This document shows, in pieces, positions 17,884 through 26,435 of a stretch of DNA of 64,000 nt (the first letter of the stretch is position 1; the number at the start of each line of letters is the position of its first letter). The notes beneath the pieces are model-generated. The model was not told where the DNA came from. It made no database searches and saw nothing but the letters and a program-made list of their open reading frames with translations. A program made the position numbers and the translations under genes. The DNA is from Salinisphaera sp. LB1 (GTDB lineage: Bacteria; Pseudomonadota; Gammaproteobacteria; Nevskiales; Salinisphaeraceae), in the NCBI RefSeq assembly GCF_003177035.1, contig NZ_CP029488.1, positions 3,974,501 to 4,038,500 of the forward strand, in the 5' to 3' direction.

Positions 17884-18563
17884 GCCTGCAACCGTTTGAC
17901 GCGCCGCGCGATCAGCTCGGAGACGACGAGTGCACCGAGCGACACCACCACCGAAATCACGATCAACTGCGCGGCCTGTCCTTCGCCGCCGGGCACCTGG
18001 ATGAAGGTGTAGATGGCCAGCGGCAGCGTGCGCGTCTCTCCCGGAATATTCGAAGCAAAGGTAATGGTGGCGCCGAACTCGCCGAGCGCGCGCGCGAACG
18101 CCAGCACCAGCCCGGCAATCACGCCCGGCAGGGCCAGCGGCACGGTTACGGTCAGCCAGACCAGAATCGGCCGGGCGCCGAGCGTGGCCGCGGCGGCTTC
18201 CACGCGCGGGTCGATCGCCTCCAGCGAAAGCCGGATCGGGCGCACCATCAAGGGAAAGCCCATGATGCCGCCGGCCAGCGCCGCGCCCGTCCAGTGAAAC
18301 GCGAACACCAGCCCCAGATGCTCCGCCAACCAACCGCCGATCAGCCCACGCCGCCCGAGCACGATCAACAACAGATAACCCGTCACCACCGGCGGCAGCA
18401 CCAGCGGTAGATGCACCAGGGCATCCACCGCCATCTTCAGCCGCGAACGCGAGCGCGCCAGAAACCAGGCCACGACCAACGCCAGCGGCAGGCTGAAGGC
18501 CACCGCCGTGCCGGCCACCCTCAGGCTGAGTTCAAGAACCTGGAGTTGATTGGCGTCGAGCAC
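17880..18563 (-). CDS. modB: Molybdate ABC transporter permease ModB
   Basis: A 227-residue inner-membrane permease with about five hydrophobic segments. The EAA loop region reads EAAAATLGARPILVWLTVTVPLALPGVIAG, the site that contacts ModC. LPLVLPPVVTGYLLL is also typical of ModB. It is encoded between modA and modC, in the order modA-modB-modC on the minus strand. Confidence 0.95.
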   Translation of the reverse strand: MLDANQLQVLELSLRVAGTAVAFSLPLALVVAWFLARSRSRLKMAVDALVHLPLVLPPVVTGYLLLIVLGRRGLIGGWLAEHLGLVFAFHWTGAALAGGIMGFPLMVRPIRLSLEAIDPRVEAAAATLGARPILVWLTVTVPLALPGVIAGLVLAFARALGEFGATITFASNIPGETRTLPLAIYTFIQVPGGEGQAAQLIVISVVVSLGALVVSELIARRVKRLQA

Positions 18564-18670
18564 GCGTCTCCTCGGATCGGATCATACCGGCTGGCTCCCG
18601 GCACGCCGTCGCCGGGCCGCGGCGAACGCGGACTCGCCCCGGCCCGCCGAACCAGCGTCATAACCACCGC

Positions 18671-19492
18671 TTACTGGCCGGCAACCACCTTGAAGCCCCA
18701 GCGCTTGAATATCTTCGCCGCCGTATCCGATTTCAAAAAGGCCAGGAAATCGGCATCCTGAGGATTGTGGCTGTCGGCGGTGGCGGCGGCCGGATAGATG
18801 ATCGGCTTGTGGCTCGCTGGCGGAAAGGTATCCACCACACGCACGCCCTTGTCGGCGACCGCGTCAGATGAGTACACCACACCGAGCGGCGATTCCCCAC
18901 GCGAAACCAGCGCCAGCGCGGCGCGCACGTCGTCGCCCTGGGCGATATGGCCCTGCATCCGCGACCACACACCCAGCCATTGCAGCGCATGCTTGCCGTA
19001 GATGCCGGCCGGCACGGCGTCGGTATTGGCCATCGCCAGATAATTGCCCTGGCCGAGCTTGGCCAACAGATTGACGTGTTTTTTCAGCGTGACCTGTACA
19101 TCGCTGCTCTTCGGCGCCACCAAAACCAGCGAGTTGCCCAGCAGGTTGTAGCGGCTGGATTTGTCGATCAGCCCATCGCTGGCGAGTTTGTCCATCCACT
19201 GCTGGTTGGCCGAAACATACACGTCGGCCGGCGCCCCGGCCTCGATCTGACGGGCCAGCGTGGAACTGCCCGCGTAGCTCACCTTCACATCGGCGCCATC
19301 GTGGCTCTTGTCATAGGCCTGGGCCACGCCGTCCATCGCGTTCTTCAGGCTGGCCGCCGCGAACACGATCAGCGGCTTATCCTGTGTTTTCGCGCCCTCG
19401 GCCCAGGCAGACTGGGCGAGACCCGCGGCCGCCAGCGCCACGACGGCCAGGGCCAAAAGCCCCCGCCGCACTATCCCTTCATGAATATGCAT
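18671..19492 (-). CDS. modA: Periplasmic molybdate-binding protein ModA
   Basis: A 273-residue secreted protein. The signal peptide runs MHIHEGIVRRGLLALAVVAL to a probable cut at AWA-EG (residue 31). The mature part has the oxyanion-binding FAAASLKNAMDGV and YAGSSTLARQIEAGAPADVYVSA segments of ModA. It binds molybdate or tungstate and delivers it to ModB. The ATG at 19492 was chosen because it gives a proper signal peptide. A ModE-type operator lies 61-88 bases upstream. Confidence 0.96.
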   Translation of the reverse strand: MHIHEGIVRRGLLALAVVALAAAGLAQSAWAEGAKTQDKPLIVFAAASLKNAMDGVAQAYDKSHDGADVKVSYAGSSTLARQIEAGAPADVYVSANQQWMDKLASDGLIDKSSRYNLLGNSLVLVAPKSSDVQVTLKKHVNLLAKLGQGNYLAMANTDAVPAGIYGKHALQWLGVWSRMQGHIAQGDDVRAALALVSRGESPLGVVYSSDAVADKGVRVVDTFPPASHKPIIYPAAATADSHNPQDADFLAFLKSDTAAKIFKRWGFKVVAGQ

Positions 19493-19552
19493 CGATCGTT
19501 TTCCGATTGGGTAGAGCCGAACCCGGTGCGAACGCGCGCACGACAGGCCATG

Positions 19553-19580
19553 AACGATATATACGCTACTACATAGCGAT
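19553..19580 (-). promoter_or_regulatory. ModE-type operator upstream of modABC
   Basis: Read on the minus strand the site is ATCGCTATGTA, six bases, then TATATATCGTT. The E. coli ModE consensus is ATCGNTATATA-N6-TATATANCGAT, so both half-sites match nearly completely at the right spacing. ModE with bound molybdate would repress the operon. No modE gene is in the window. Confidence 0.85.
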
Positions 19581-19691
19581 GGCATCGCAAAGACCATTGA
19601 AACTTCAGCGCGCCAAACCGGTCTGAACAGTCAGGGCCAGCCCGGGCCCGAGTTGCCCGCGCGCCCCACCCGTTCGACCCAGGAGCCCCTT

Positions 19692-20213
19692 ATGCCGATT
19701 CGCCCGAGACGCGCCCGCCCGCCAGCGCGGCTGACCATCGTCGCGGCGCTCGCCGCGCTCGCGATGGCCGCCCCGGCGTTCGCCCAGACCACCAGCCCAG
19801 GTAGCCAGGCGTCGCCGGACGGTAGCACCCAGTCGCCGCAACCCATCCAGAGCAGCCTATTGAATACGGGCGACCAGGGCACCGCGGGCAGTAACGAGCC
19901 GTCGGCGCCGAACGCCAACGGCAACGCCACTGCGCCCTCGCAGTCATTGCCCGAACCCAAACCCAGCGACTACGGCGCCGCCAACTTCAACGCCCCAAGC
20001 GATGTGCAGCTGGCTCAGTTCATCGCCACCCATCAACGGCCGTCCGACAATTCCGACAATTTGGGCAATGCCAACAACGGCGACAACGGCGCCGCCGCAT
20101 CGAGCAGCGACACAACCATGCAGACCATGGGCGCGGCCGCTGCAGCGAACGGCCACAACGGCATGCCGGCCACCGCGACCGGCTCGCCCTCCAACACCAA
20201 CAATACGAACTGA
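19692..20213 (+). CDS. Secreted low-complexity hypothetical protein
   Basis: A 173-residue protein not recognised from any family. It has an AGGAG ribosome site 6 bases before the ATG and a clear signal peptide (PIRPRRARPPARLTI, then a hydrophobic core ending AAPAFA-QTT). The mature chain is rich in Asn, Ser, Ala, Gly and Pro, with runs such as NLGNANNGDNGAAASSSD, so it is probably disordered and periplasmic or surface-exposed. It lies between modA (divergent) and the cytochrome b gene (same strand). No cysteines are seen in the mature part. Confidence 0.7.
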   Translation: MPIRPRRARPPARLTIVAALAALAMAAPAFAQTTSPGSQASPDGSTQSPQPIQSSLLNTGDQGTAGSNEPSAPNANGNATAPSQSLPEPKPSDYGAANFNAPSDVQLAQFIATHQRPSDNSDNLGNANNGDNGAAASSSDTTMQTMGAAAAANGHNGMPATATGSPSNTNNTN

Positions 20214-20356
20214 CCGGCTCATACCGCCAGGCGCCCTTTCACCGCAGCTGCTGGGATGAACCGATTCCCGACGCTGTCGACTGCCTGGAACAATTGCATC
20301 CCCGCCGCGCGGGACGCCGTATAATACTTCGTAAGTAGTCCGCAACCGGCTTTGCC

Positions 20357-21223
20357 ATGGCGAAGGACGTTGAATCGACGGTCCGTGCCTCCCGCGTGAT
20401 TCGTCGCCATGGCTGGGCCACCCGGCTGTGGCACTGGATCAACGCGCTGTGTCTGCTCGTGCTGCTCATGAGCGGGCTGCAAATCTTTAACGCGCATCCG
20501 GCGCTGTACTGGGGCCACGGTTCCAGCTTCAACCACCCCTTCCTGTCGATCGGCGCCGAGCGTGACGCCAGCGGCGACCCCATGGGTTACGTGAATATCG
20601 AGGGGCTGCAGATCCCCACGACCGGCGTTCTCGGCTGGTCGCGCGTCGGGGGACAAATGCAGGCCCGCGCCTTTCCCGCCTGGGCCACGCTGCCGGGCCC
20701 GCAATGGCTGGCGCTCGGCCGGCAATGGCATTTCACCGCCGCCTGGGTATTCGGCGTAATGCTTGTTCTATATCTGATCTATTCCATCATCAGCCGCCGC
20801 CGGCGGCGATTGATCGGCGTCCACCGCGGCGAGTTGGGCCAGTTTGGCCACGAAGCAGTCGAACACGCCAAATTCCGTTTTCCGCGGGTCCGCGATTACA
20901 ACATCATCCAGAAGCTGACCTATCTGCTCGTTTTGTTCGGGCTGCTGCCGCTGATGGTGCTCACAGGGCTGACGATGTCGCCGACCATGGACGCCGCCTG
21001 GCCGTGGCTGACGTATGTGTTCGGCGGCCACCAGAGCGCCCGCACCCTCCACTTTCTGTGCGCTTTCGCGCTGGTGGGCTTTTTCATCGTCCACCTGGCG
21101 CTCGTGCTCGTCTCCGGCGTGGTAAACAACATGCGCGCGATGATCACCGGCGGCTACAAGATAGACGAGCCGCCGGCAACCGAAGCTGTCGCCGATGGCG
21201 AGGAGCGCGATCATGGCAAATGA
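20357..21223 (+). CDS. Cytochrome b561-type membrane subunit partnered with a molybdoenzyme
   Basis: A 288-residue di-haem-type membrane cytochrome. Helix 1 reads RLWHWINALCLLVLLMSG, with histidines suited to haem binding, and further helices fall near 118-138, 185-207, 216-225 and 231-255, with His in WHFTAAW and RTLHFLCAFALVGFFIVH. It resembles the cytochrome b subunits of hydrogenases and formate dehydrogenases. Its stop overlaps the start of the molybdopterin oxidoreductase gene by 11 bases, so it most likely passes electrons between that enzyme and the quinone pool. Confidence 0.88.
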   Translation: MAKDVESTVRASRVIRRHGWATRLWHWINALCLLVLLMSGLQIFNAHPALYWGHGSSFNHPFLSIGAERDASGDPMGYVNIEGLQIPTTGVLGWSRVGGQMQARAFPAWATLPGPQWLALGRQWHFTAAWVFGVMLVLYLIYSIISRRRRRLIGVHRGELGQFGHEAVEHAKFRFPRVRDYNIIQKLTYLLVLFGLLPLMVLTGLTMSPTMDAAWPWLTYVFGGHQSARTLHFLCAFALVGFFIVHLALVLVSGVVNNMRAMITGGYKIDEPPATEAVADGEERDHGK

Positions 21224-22001
21224 CGACCGCCACACGGGGCTACCGAGCCGGGCCCGCCGCCGTGTCCTGACCGGGCTGAGCGCGTTCGGCGCCGCCGGCC
21301 TGCTCTCCGGCTGCGACTGGACCCAGAGCCAACCGGTGCGCCATTTCCTCGGGCGTACCGAGAAACTCACCCAGGCCGCCCAGCGCCTGGTCGCCTCGCG
21401 CGAATCGCTGGCACGGGAATACAGCCCGAGCGACATCGCGCCAACCTTCAAACCCAACGGCACGATCAACCCGCAAAGCGCGGCCTACCGGCAGCTCGTC
21501 GACACCCACTTCGCGAACTACCGGCTCGATATCCACGGCCTGGTGGCGCAGCCGGCCTCGTTCTCGCTCGCCGAGCTCAAGGCCATGCCCTCGCGCACCC
21601 AGATCACCCGGCACGACTGCGTCGAGGGCTGGTCGTGCATCGGCCAATGGACCGGCGTGGTGCTGAGCCACCTGCTGGATCGCGTGCAGCCGACAGACAA
21701 CGCCCGCTTCGTGGTTTTCCACTGCGCCGACCACCTTTACGGCTCGCCGCAGCCCTACTACGAAAGCCTCGACATGATCGAAGCCCGGCACCCGCAGACG
21801 ATTCTGGCCTACGGCCTGAACGGCGCCGACCTGCCGGTGGCCAACGGCGCCCCCATCCGCCTGCGCGCCGAACGCCAGCTCGGCTATAAAATGGCCAAGT
21901 ACGTCATGCATATCGAACTGGTCGACAGCTTCGCCAACATCCAGGGCGGCCACGGCGGTTATTGGGAAGATCGCGGCTACGACTGGTGGGCCGGCATCTG
22001 A
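21213..22001 (+). CDS. Molybdopterin-dependent oxidoreductase (sulfite oxidase/YedY fold), exported lipoprotein
   Basis: A 262-residue protein of the oxidoreductase molybdopterin-binding domain family. The motif RHDCVEGWSCIGQWTGV includes the conserved Cys expected to ligate molybdenum, and YGLNGADLPVANGAPIRLRAERQLGYK is the cofactor-binding end. The N-terminus SRARRRVLTGLSAFGAAGLL ending in LSGC looks like a Tat-type signal with a lipobox, so it should sit outside the inner membrane. The substrate is unknown; relatives act on sulfite or on oxidised methionine. The ATG at 21213 lies within the cytochrome gene's end. Confidence 0.9.
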   Translation: MANDDRHTGLPSRARRRVLTGLSAFGAAGLLSGCDWTQSQPVRHFLGRTEKLTQAAQRLVASRESLAREYSPSDIAPTFKPNGTINPQSAAYRQLVDTHFANYRLDIHGLVAQPASFSLAELKAMPSRTQITRHDCVEGWSCIGQWTGVVLSHLLDRVQPTDNARFVVFHCADHLYGSPQPYYESLDMIEARHPQTILAYGLNGADLPVANGAPIRLRAERQLGYKMAKYVMHIELVDSFANIQGGHGGYWEDRGYDWWAGI

Positions 22002-22058
22002 AACAGCCGCCGGCCCGGGACGGGCCGTGACCGATGACGACTTCGATAAACCGCCCAC

Positions 22059-22150
22059 TGTCGGCTTACGGCCTTCGGCCCAAGCCGACCTACAAAGAGC
22101 CGATCCAACTCGTGCCCCATAGGTGGATTAGCCAACGGCGTAATCCGACA
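22059..22150. repeat. Two GTCGGATTA-family palindromes
   Basis: 22059-22094 is TGTCGGCTTACGGCC with its complement GCCGACCTACA; 22119-22150 is a second diverged copy (GTGGATTAGCC with GGCGTAATCCGACA). They occupy the 321-base gap between the molybdoenzyme and the ABC exporter. No gene is seen in that gap. Confidence 0.7.
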
Positions 22151-22322
22151 GCCACGCCCCGTGCGTCATCCAGTAGCCTCCATGCGCCGACCCAAGCCCG
22201 CACAGGTCGGCACCCGATCGCACGCCCAGCCACGCGGCCCCGCCGCTATCGAAGCCGATGCACAACGCGGTTAGACTACTTCGCCTTGCCGACGACGCCG
22301 CGCCCTCGCGACCGACCCGCCC

Positions 22323-24182
22323 ATGTTCCAGTTCTTCGAACGGCTCGTCGATCCGTTTCCCGACGACGACCGCACGCCGCCCGAGACCAGCATCCCGCGT
22401 TTCATCGCCTTCTACGCGCGGCCGGTTTGGAAACTGCTGATCGCAACCGCCGTGCTCACCGCGGCCTCCTCGATCATCGAGGTGTCGCTGTACGGTTTTC
22501 TCGGCCATATCGTCGATTGGTTCTCGACCAGCGATCGCGCGCATTTCATCGCCGATAACGCCTGGCCGCTCGTCGGCATGGCAATCGTTGTGCTGGTGCT
22601 GCTGCCCGCGCTGGTCTTCGGCCAGGGGCTGACCACCTTCCAGGCGATGGCACCGAATGTGCCCATGCGCTTTCGCTGGCAGGTCCACCGCTGGTTGCTG
22701 GACCAATCGCTGACGTATTTCCAGGACGATTTCGCCGGCCGCATCGCCTCCAAGATGATGCAAACCGCCCTGGCCATCCGCGAAGTGATGATGAAGTTCG
22801 TGGACGTGTTGCTCTATGTGGCGGTCTATTTCGGCGGCGTCGTCGTCATGGTGGCCGGGGCGGACTGGCGGCTCGCGTTGCCGTTCGGCGGCTGGCTGGT
22901 CGGCTATATCGCGCTACTCAGGTATTTTCTGCCGCGCCTACAATCGATCGCCGAAGCCCAGGCCAATGCACGGGCCGAAATGACCGGGCGCGTGGTTGAT
23001 GCCTATACCAACATCGGCACGGTGAAACTGTTCGCCCATACCGAGCGCGAATCCGACTACGCGCGGGCCAGCATGTCGTCGTTCCTGTCGACCGTGTACA
23101 CCCAGATGCGGCGCATCAACGGCTTCTACGCCAGCCTGTATCTGTTGAACGCCCTGCTGCTGTTCGCCGTCACCGGGCTGGGTATTGTGTTCTGGAGCGA
23201 GCGTGCGATCACCGCCGGCGCTGTCGCCACCGCTGTCGGGCTGGTTTTGCAGATCAACGGCATGAGCCAGTGGATCATGTGGGAAGTGTCCAACCTGTTC
23301 GAGCACATCGGCACCATCCGCGACGGCATGGGCAGCTTCACCCGCAACCGAGCGATCGTGGATGCCCCGGACGCGCGCCCGCTGCAGGTCGCCGATGGCG
23401 CGACCGCCTTCGAGGACATCTCCTTCCATTACGGTCGCGACGACGCCGGCATCATCTCCAACTTCTCACTGTCGATCGCGCCGGGCGAAAAAATCGGCCT
23501 CGTGGGGCGCTCCGGTGCCGGCAAGTCCACCCTGCTCGCACTGCTGCTGCGCTTCCACGAACTCGAGAACGGCCGCATCACCATCGACGGCCAGGACATC
23601 ACCGGCGTCACCCAGGCCTCGCTGCGCGAAGCGATCGGCATGGTCACCCAGGACACCGCCCTGCTGCACCGCTCGATCGCCGACAACATCCGCTACGGCC
23701 GCCCCGACGCCACCGAGGCCGAACTCTGGGCAGCGATCGACGCGGCCCATGCCGGGTTCGTCTACGACCTGACCGACAACAAGGGCCGCCGCGGGCTCGA
23801 CGCCCACGTCGGCGAACGCGGCGTAAAACTCTCCGGCGGCCAGCGCCAGCGCGTCGCACTCGCCCGCGTCATGCTCAAGAACGCCCCCATCCTGCTGCTC
23901 GACGAAGCCACCGCCGCGCTCGATTCCGAAATCGAAGCCGCCATCACCGAAAACCTGCACACCATCATGCAAGGCAAGACCGTGATCGCCGTCGCCCATC
24001 GGCTATCCACCATCGCCGAACTCGACCGCCTGGTCGTCATCGACCGCGGCGCCATCGTCGAAACCGGCACCCACGACCAACTGATCGCGCACAACGGCCT
24101 GTACGCGCGCCTGTGGGCCATGCAGTCCGGTGGGTTTCTCGGGGCAGCATCTGGCGTAAGCGCAGAGAACGCAATGCGCTAA
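22323..24182 (+). CDS. ABC exporter, fused membrane and ATPase domains (MsbA/MDR type)
   Basis: A 619-residue half-transporter. Residues ~35-330 carry six membrane helices. The ATPase domain has Walker A GRSGAGKST near 395, signature LSGGQRQRVALARV, Walker B ILLLDEATAALDSE and the H-loop AHRLSTI. It would work as a homodimer exporting lipids, peptides or drugs; the substrate cannot be told. The C-terminus ends 50 bases before the first CRISPR repeat. Confidence 0.92.
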   Translation: MFQFFERLVDPFPDDDRTPPETSIPRFIAFYARPVWKLLIATAVLTAASSIIEVSLYGFLGHIVDWFSTSDRAHFIADNAWPLVGMAIVVLVLLPALVFGQGLTTFQAMAPNVPMRFRWQVHRWLLDQSLTYFQDDFAGRIASKMMQTALAIREVMMKFVDVLLYVAVYFGGVVVMVAGADWRLALPFGGWLVGYIALLRYFLPRLQSIAEAQANARAEMTGRVVDAYTNIGTVKLFAHTERESDYARASMSSFLSTVYTQMRRINGFYASLYLLNALLLFAVTGLGIVFWSERAITAGAVATAVGLVLQINGMSQWIMWEVSNLFEHIGTIRDGMGSFTRNRAIVDAPDARPLQVADGATAFEDISFHYGRDDAGIISNFSLSIAPGEKIGLVGRSGAGKSTLLALLLRFHELENGRITIDGQDITGVTQASLREAIGMVTQDTALLHRSIADNIRYGRPDATEAELWAAIDAAHAGFVYDLTDNKGRRGLDAHVGERGVKLSGGQRQRVALARVMLKNAPILLLDEATAALDSEIEAAITENLHTIMQGKTVIAVAHRLSTIAELDRLVVIDRGAIVETGTHDQLIAHNGLYARLWAMQSGGFLGAASGVSAENAMR

Positions 24183-24232
24183 TCCACGAGCCCCAAACTA
24201 CCTTTCAACACGCGCGCCGCCGTACGCACGGT

Positions 24233-24442
24233 TGGTTCATCAGCGCGCCTGCGGGGAACGGCCAGCTGCGCACGGCGTCTTCCTCGGCATGGTCGGTTCA
24301 TCCCCGCGCCTGCGGGGAACGGGCAGGGTTTGCCAATGCGCCGATTACGATTCCGCGGTTCATCCCCGCGCCTGCGGGGAACGGGCCGGTTAGAATTTCG
24401 TCGCTCATATCGGTTTCCGGTTCATCCCCGCGCCTGCGGGGA
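24233..24442 (-). CRISPR. CRISPR array, leader-distal part (4 repeats, 3 spacers), cut off by an insertion
   Basis: Type I-E-like repeats start at 24233, 24294, 24356 and 24418, in units of 61-62 bases. The repeat is CGGTTCATCCCCGCG followed by CCTGCGGGGAACG. Read on the minus strand it ends in ATGAACCG, which matches the I-E crRNA 5' handle, so transcription should run leftward. The leftmost repeat is degenerate (CATCAGCG), as expected of a trailer end. The rightmost repeat stops after 25 bases at ...GCGGGGA, where the 24443-28550 insertion begins. Confidence 0.93.
24439..24442. repeat. Left copy of 4-bp target duplication (GGGA)
   Basis: GGGA, last bases of the interrupted CRISPR repeat before the insertion. 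The same GGGA follows the right end at 28551-28554. Joining 24418-24442 to 28555-28558 restores an exact 29-nt repeat. Confidence 0.75.
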
Positions 24443-24467
24443 TGGAAGCCAACAATAAAGTCTGTCG
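24443..24467 (+). repeat. Left terminal inverted repeat of the element
   Basis: Matches the reverse complement of 28526-28550 at 20 of 25 positions, including an unbroken CCAACAATAAAG core. An AT-rich stretch follows to about 24560. 24468-24701 holds no gene. Confidence 0.75.
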
Positions 24468-24701
24468 ATTTGCAGATTATAAGCAGTTGTTTTTATTGAC
24501 TTCAAAAAGAGGACAAGTCGTCTAAAGTCTGTCCAGTAATTTGCGCCTTTTAATCATATAGTTACCGGGCAATCCGTGGATACCTCCGGCACACTTGGCG
24601 CCACTCGACTACAGCGGTATACGACCCAAAGCCGACATTCGCGGCAAGCTAAATTGACCCACGTGATAGCCCGCAGAGGAACTCGTCAGATTCGGACAGA
24701 T

Positions 24702-25643
24702 TCAAGTCCGCCATGGGATCCGAGGCGGCATCAGACGTTCGCCGTCGAACCCTGTCACGGATCCGAATCGATCGCTACCGTTCTCCCATTGATGCTGTGC
24801 CTCACTGATCTCGGCCTTGCTGTGACCGACGAAGTTCCACCAGATGAAGATGTCTTCGTCGAGCGGTTCGCCGCCCAGCAACAACACTCGGGTATTTGCC
24901 TCGAGTTCCAGAGTAATGTCGTCGAGACCGCAACCTAGATAGGCGAGCTCGTTCGGTGCGAACGTATCCTGATCGATACGCAGAGCGCCTTCCAGGACCA
25001 GCACGCCATACTCAAAATCATTACGCACGGCCAGTTTGAAAGTGCTGGCATCCGGGCTGACCATGTCAGCTCCGACCAATGGCGAGAACGCCAGCGTCGG
25101 GGCCTCGCGGCCATTCAGGCACCCACTGAGCAGCGTGATATCAGCGCCCTGCTCTTGCCATCGCGGCAGACCGGGGTAATGGTCGAATCGTGGCTGCGTG
25201 TCGCGATCTGCGTATGGCAACGCGATCCAGAGTTGTGCCGCATGAAGCGTGGACGCATTCGCAGTCGACTCCTCCGTATGGGCGATGCCGTGGCCGGCGG
25301 TCATAAGATTCAATTCACCCGGCCGAATGACCTGTTCGCTACCGAGACTGTCCCGGTGAAGCACTTCGCCGGACAGCATCCAGGTAAAGGTCTGAAGCCC
25401 GGTATGCGGATGCGGGCCGACGCGCAGGCCGGTACTGTCGGCCGAAAATACCGCCGGGCCCGCATGATCGAGAAAACACCAGGCGCCGATCATGCGGCGG
25501 CCGCGCTGTGGCATGACCCGGTTGACCGGGATGCTGCCGACATCGGCCGTGCGGGCAGCGAGATGCTGGATCAATCGATGGCCGTCAACCACCGGGCACT
25601 CGCGTGACTCATACAGGCTTGGATTGTGCTCGGTATTGCTCAT
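24702..25643 (-). CDS. Pirin family protein
   Basis: A 313-residue bicupin. The metal ligands of pirins are conserved: H78 and H80 in GPHPHTG, H122 and E124 in GIAHTEE. Some bacterial pirins are quercetin dioxygenases and others bind partner enzymes, so the activity here is open. It is the last gene of the leftward set pirin-ycaC-pirin on the insertion element, and its transcript would run on toward the stranded CRISPR repeats. Confidence 0.92.
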   Translation of the reverse strand: MSNTEHNPSLYESRECPVVDGHRLIQHLAARTADVGSIPVNRVMPQRGRRMIGAWCFLDHAGPAVFSADSTGLRVGPHPHTGLQTFTWMLSGEVLHRDSLGSEQVIRPGELNLMTAGHGIAHTEESTANASTLHAAQLWIALPYADRDTQPRFDHYPGLPRWQEQGADITLLSGCLNGREAPTLAFSPLVGADMVSPDASTFKLAVRNDFEYGVLVLEGALRIDQDTFAPNELAYLGCGLDDITLELEANTRVLLLGGEPLDEDIFIWWNFVGHSKAEISEAQHQWENGSDRFGSVTGFDGERLMPPRIPWRT

Positions 25644-25712
25644 GGCATTCTCCGCGCTCGGTAAAACGATGCCGCCGCCGGCACAACGGCCAGCGGCGCC
25701 AATGAGCCCTTG

Positions 25713-26339
25713 TCAGCTTTCGTTCAGTGCTGCATCACGGCTTTGAATCAGGTTCGAGTAATGCGGCAAGTGGCTGGCAAGTATGCCCCCGAAGGCTTCG
25801 ATATCGTTACGCCAATCGCGGTGTAATTCGCTGGCGACTGAAAACCAGTTCATCAGCTGTACGCCCGCCTGCGACATGCGATGCCAGGCGGCGTCACGCA
25901 CCGCCGGGTTGAAAGTGCCCGACGCGTCGGTGACCACGAATACGTCGTAGCCAGCTTCAATCGCAGACAACGCCGGAAACGCAACGCAAACGTCGGTCAC
26001 GACACCAGCGATCAGGACCTGGCTGTTGCCTGTATCCTTGATCGCCTGCACGAATTCCTCGTTGTCCCAGGCGTTGATCTGGCCAGGCCGCGCAATGTAG
26101 GGCGCGTTCGGAAACGCTTCCTTGAGCTCTGGCACCATCGGGCCGTTCGGCCCATCTTCGAAGCTGGTCGTCAAAATGGTAGGCAGTTCGAAGAATTTGG
26201 CGATATCGGCCAGCGCGAGGACGTTGTTTTTGAACTCGTCGGGCTGGAAATCCCGCACGAGCGAGAGCAGCCCCGCCTGATGGTCGACCATGAGAAGCGT
26301 TACGTCGTTCTTGTCGAGTCGTTTATAGGTGAAGGACAT
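25713..26339 (-). CDS. ycaC: YcaC-type isochorismatase-like hydrolase
   Basis: A 208-residue cysteine hydrolase, the same length as E. coli YcaC and very similar along its whole length. Visible are LLMVDHQAGLLSLVRD with the catalytic Asp (D19) and AGVVTDVCVAFPALSA with the nucleophile Cys (C118). The physiological substrate of YcaC is unknown. The ATG at 26339 was chosen because homology begins at MSFTYKRLDKND; a 19-codon extension upstream has no homology. It sits between the two pirin genes, a pairing seen in other proteobacteria. Confidence 0.95.
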   Translation of the reverse strand: MSFTYKRLDKNDVTLLMVDHQAGLLSLVRDFQPDEFKNNVLALADIAKFFELPTILTTSFEDGPNGPMVPELKEAFPNAPYIARPGQINAWDNEEFVQAIKDTGNSQVLIAGVVTDVCVAFPALSAIEAGYDVFVVTDASGTFNPAVRDAAWHRMSQAGVQLMNWFSVASELHRDWRNDIEAFGGILASHLPHYSNLIQSRDAALNES

Positions 26340-26435
26340 CGCACACCTCCGGTGCTTGGTGATAAAAGCGGGTCGTCCACACGGGCAACCCGCCACATAG
26401 AGTCATCGGTCCAGATTACGATGACTGGTTTTCGA

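Noticed and set aside
16774-18333. 519-codon version of modC reading back through modB
   Set aside because: The extra N-terminal part is out-of-frame modB; ModC homology begins at 17883.
24576-24938. 120-codon plus-strand frame at the left end of the element as a possible transposase
   Set aside because: Most of it is antisense to the pirin gene and it has no DDE or helix-turn-helix features.
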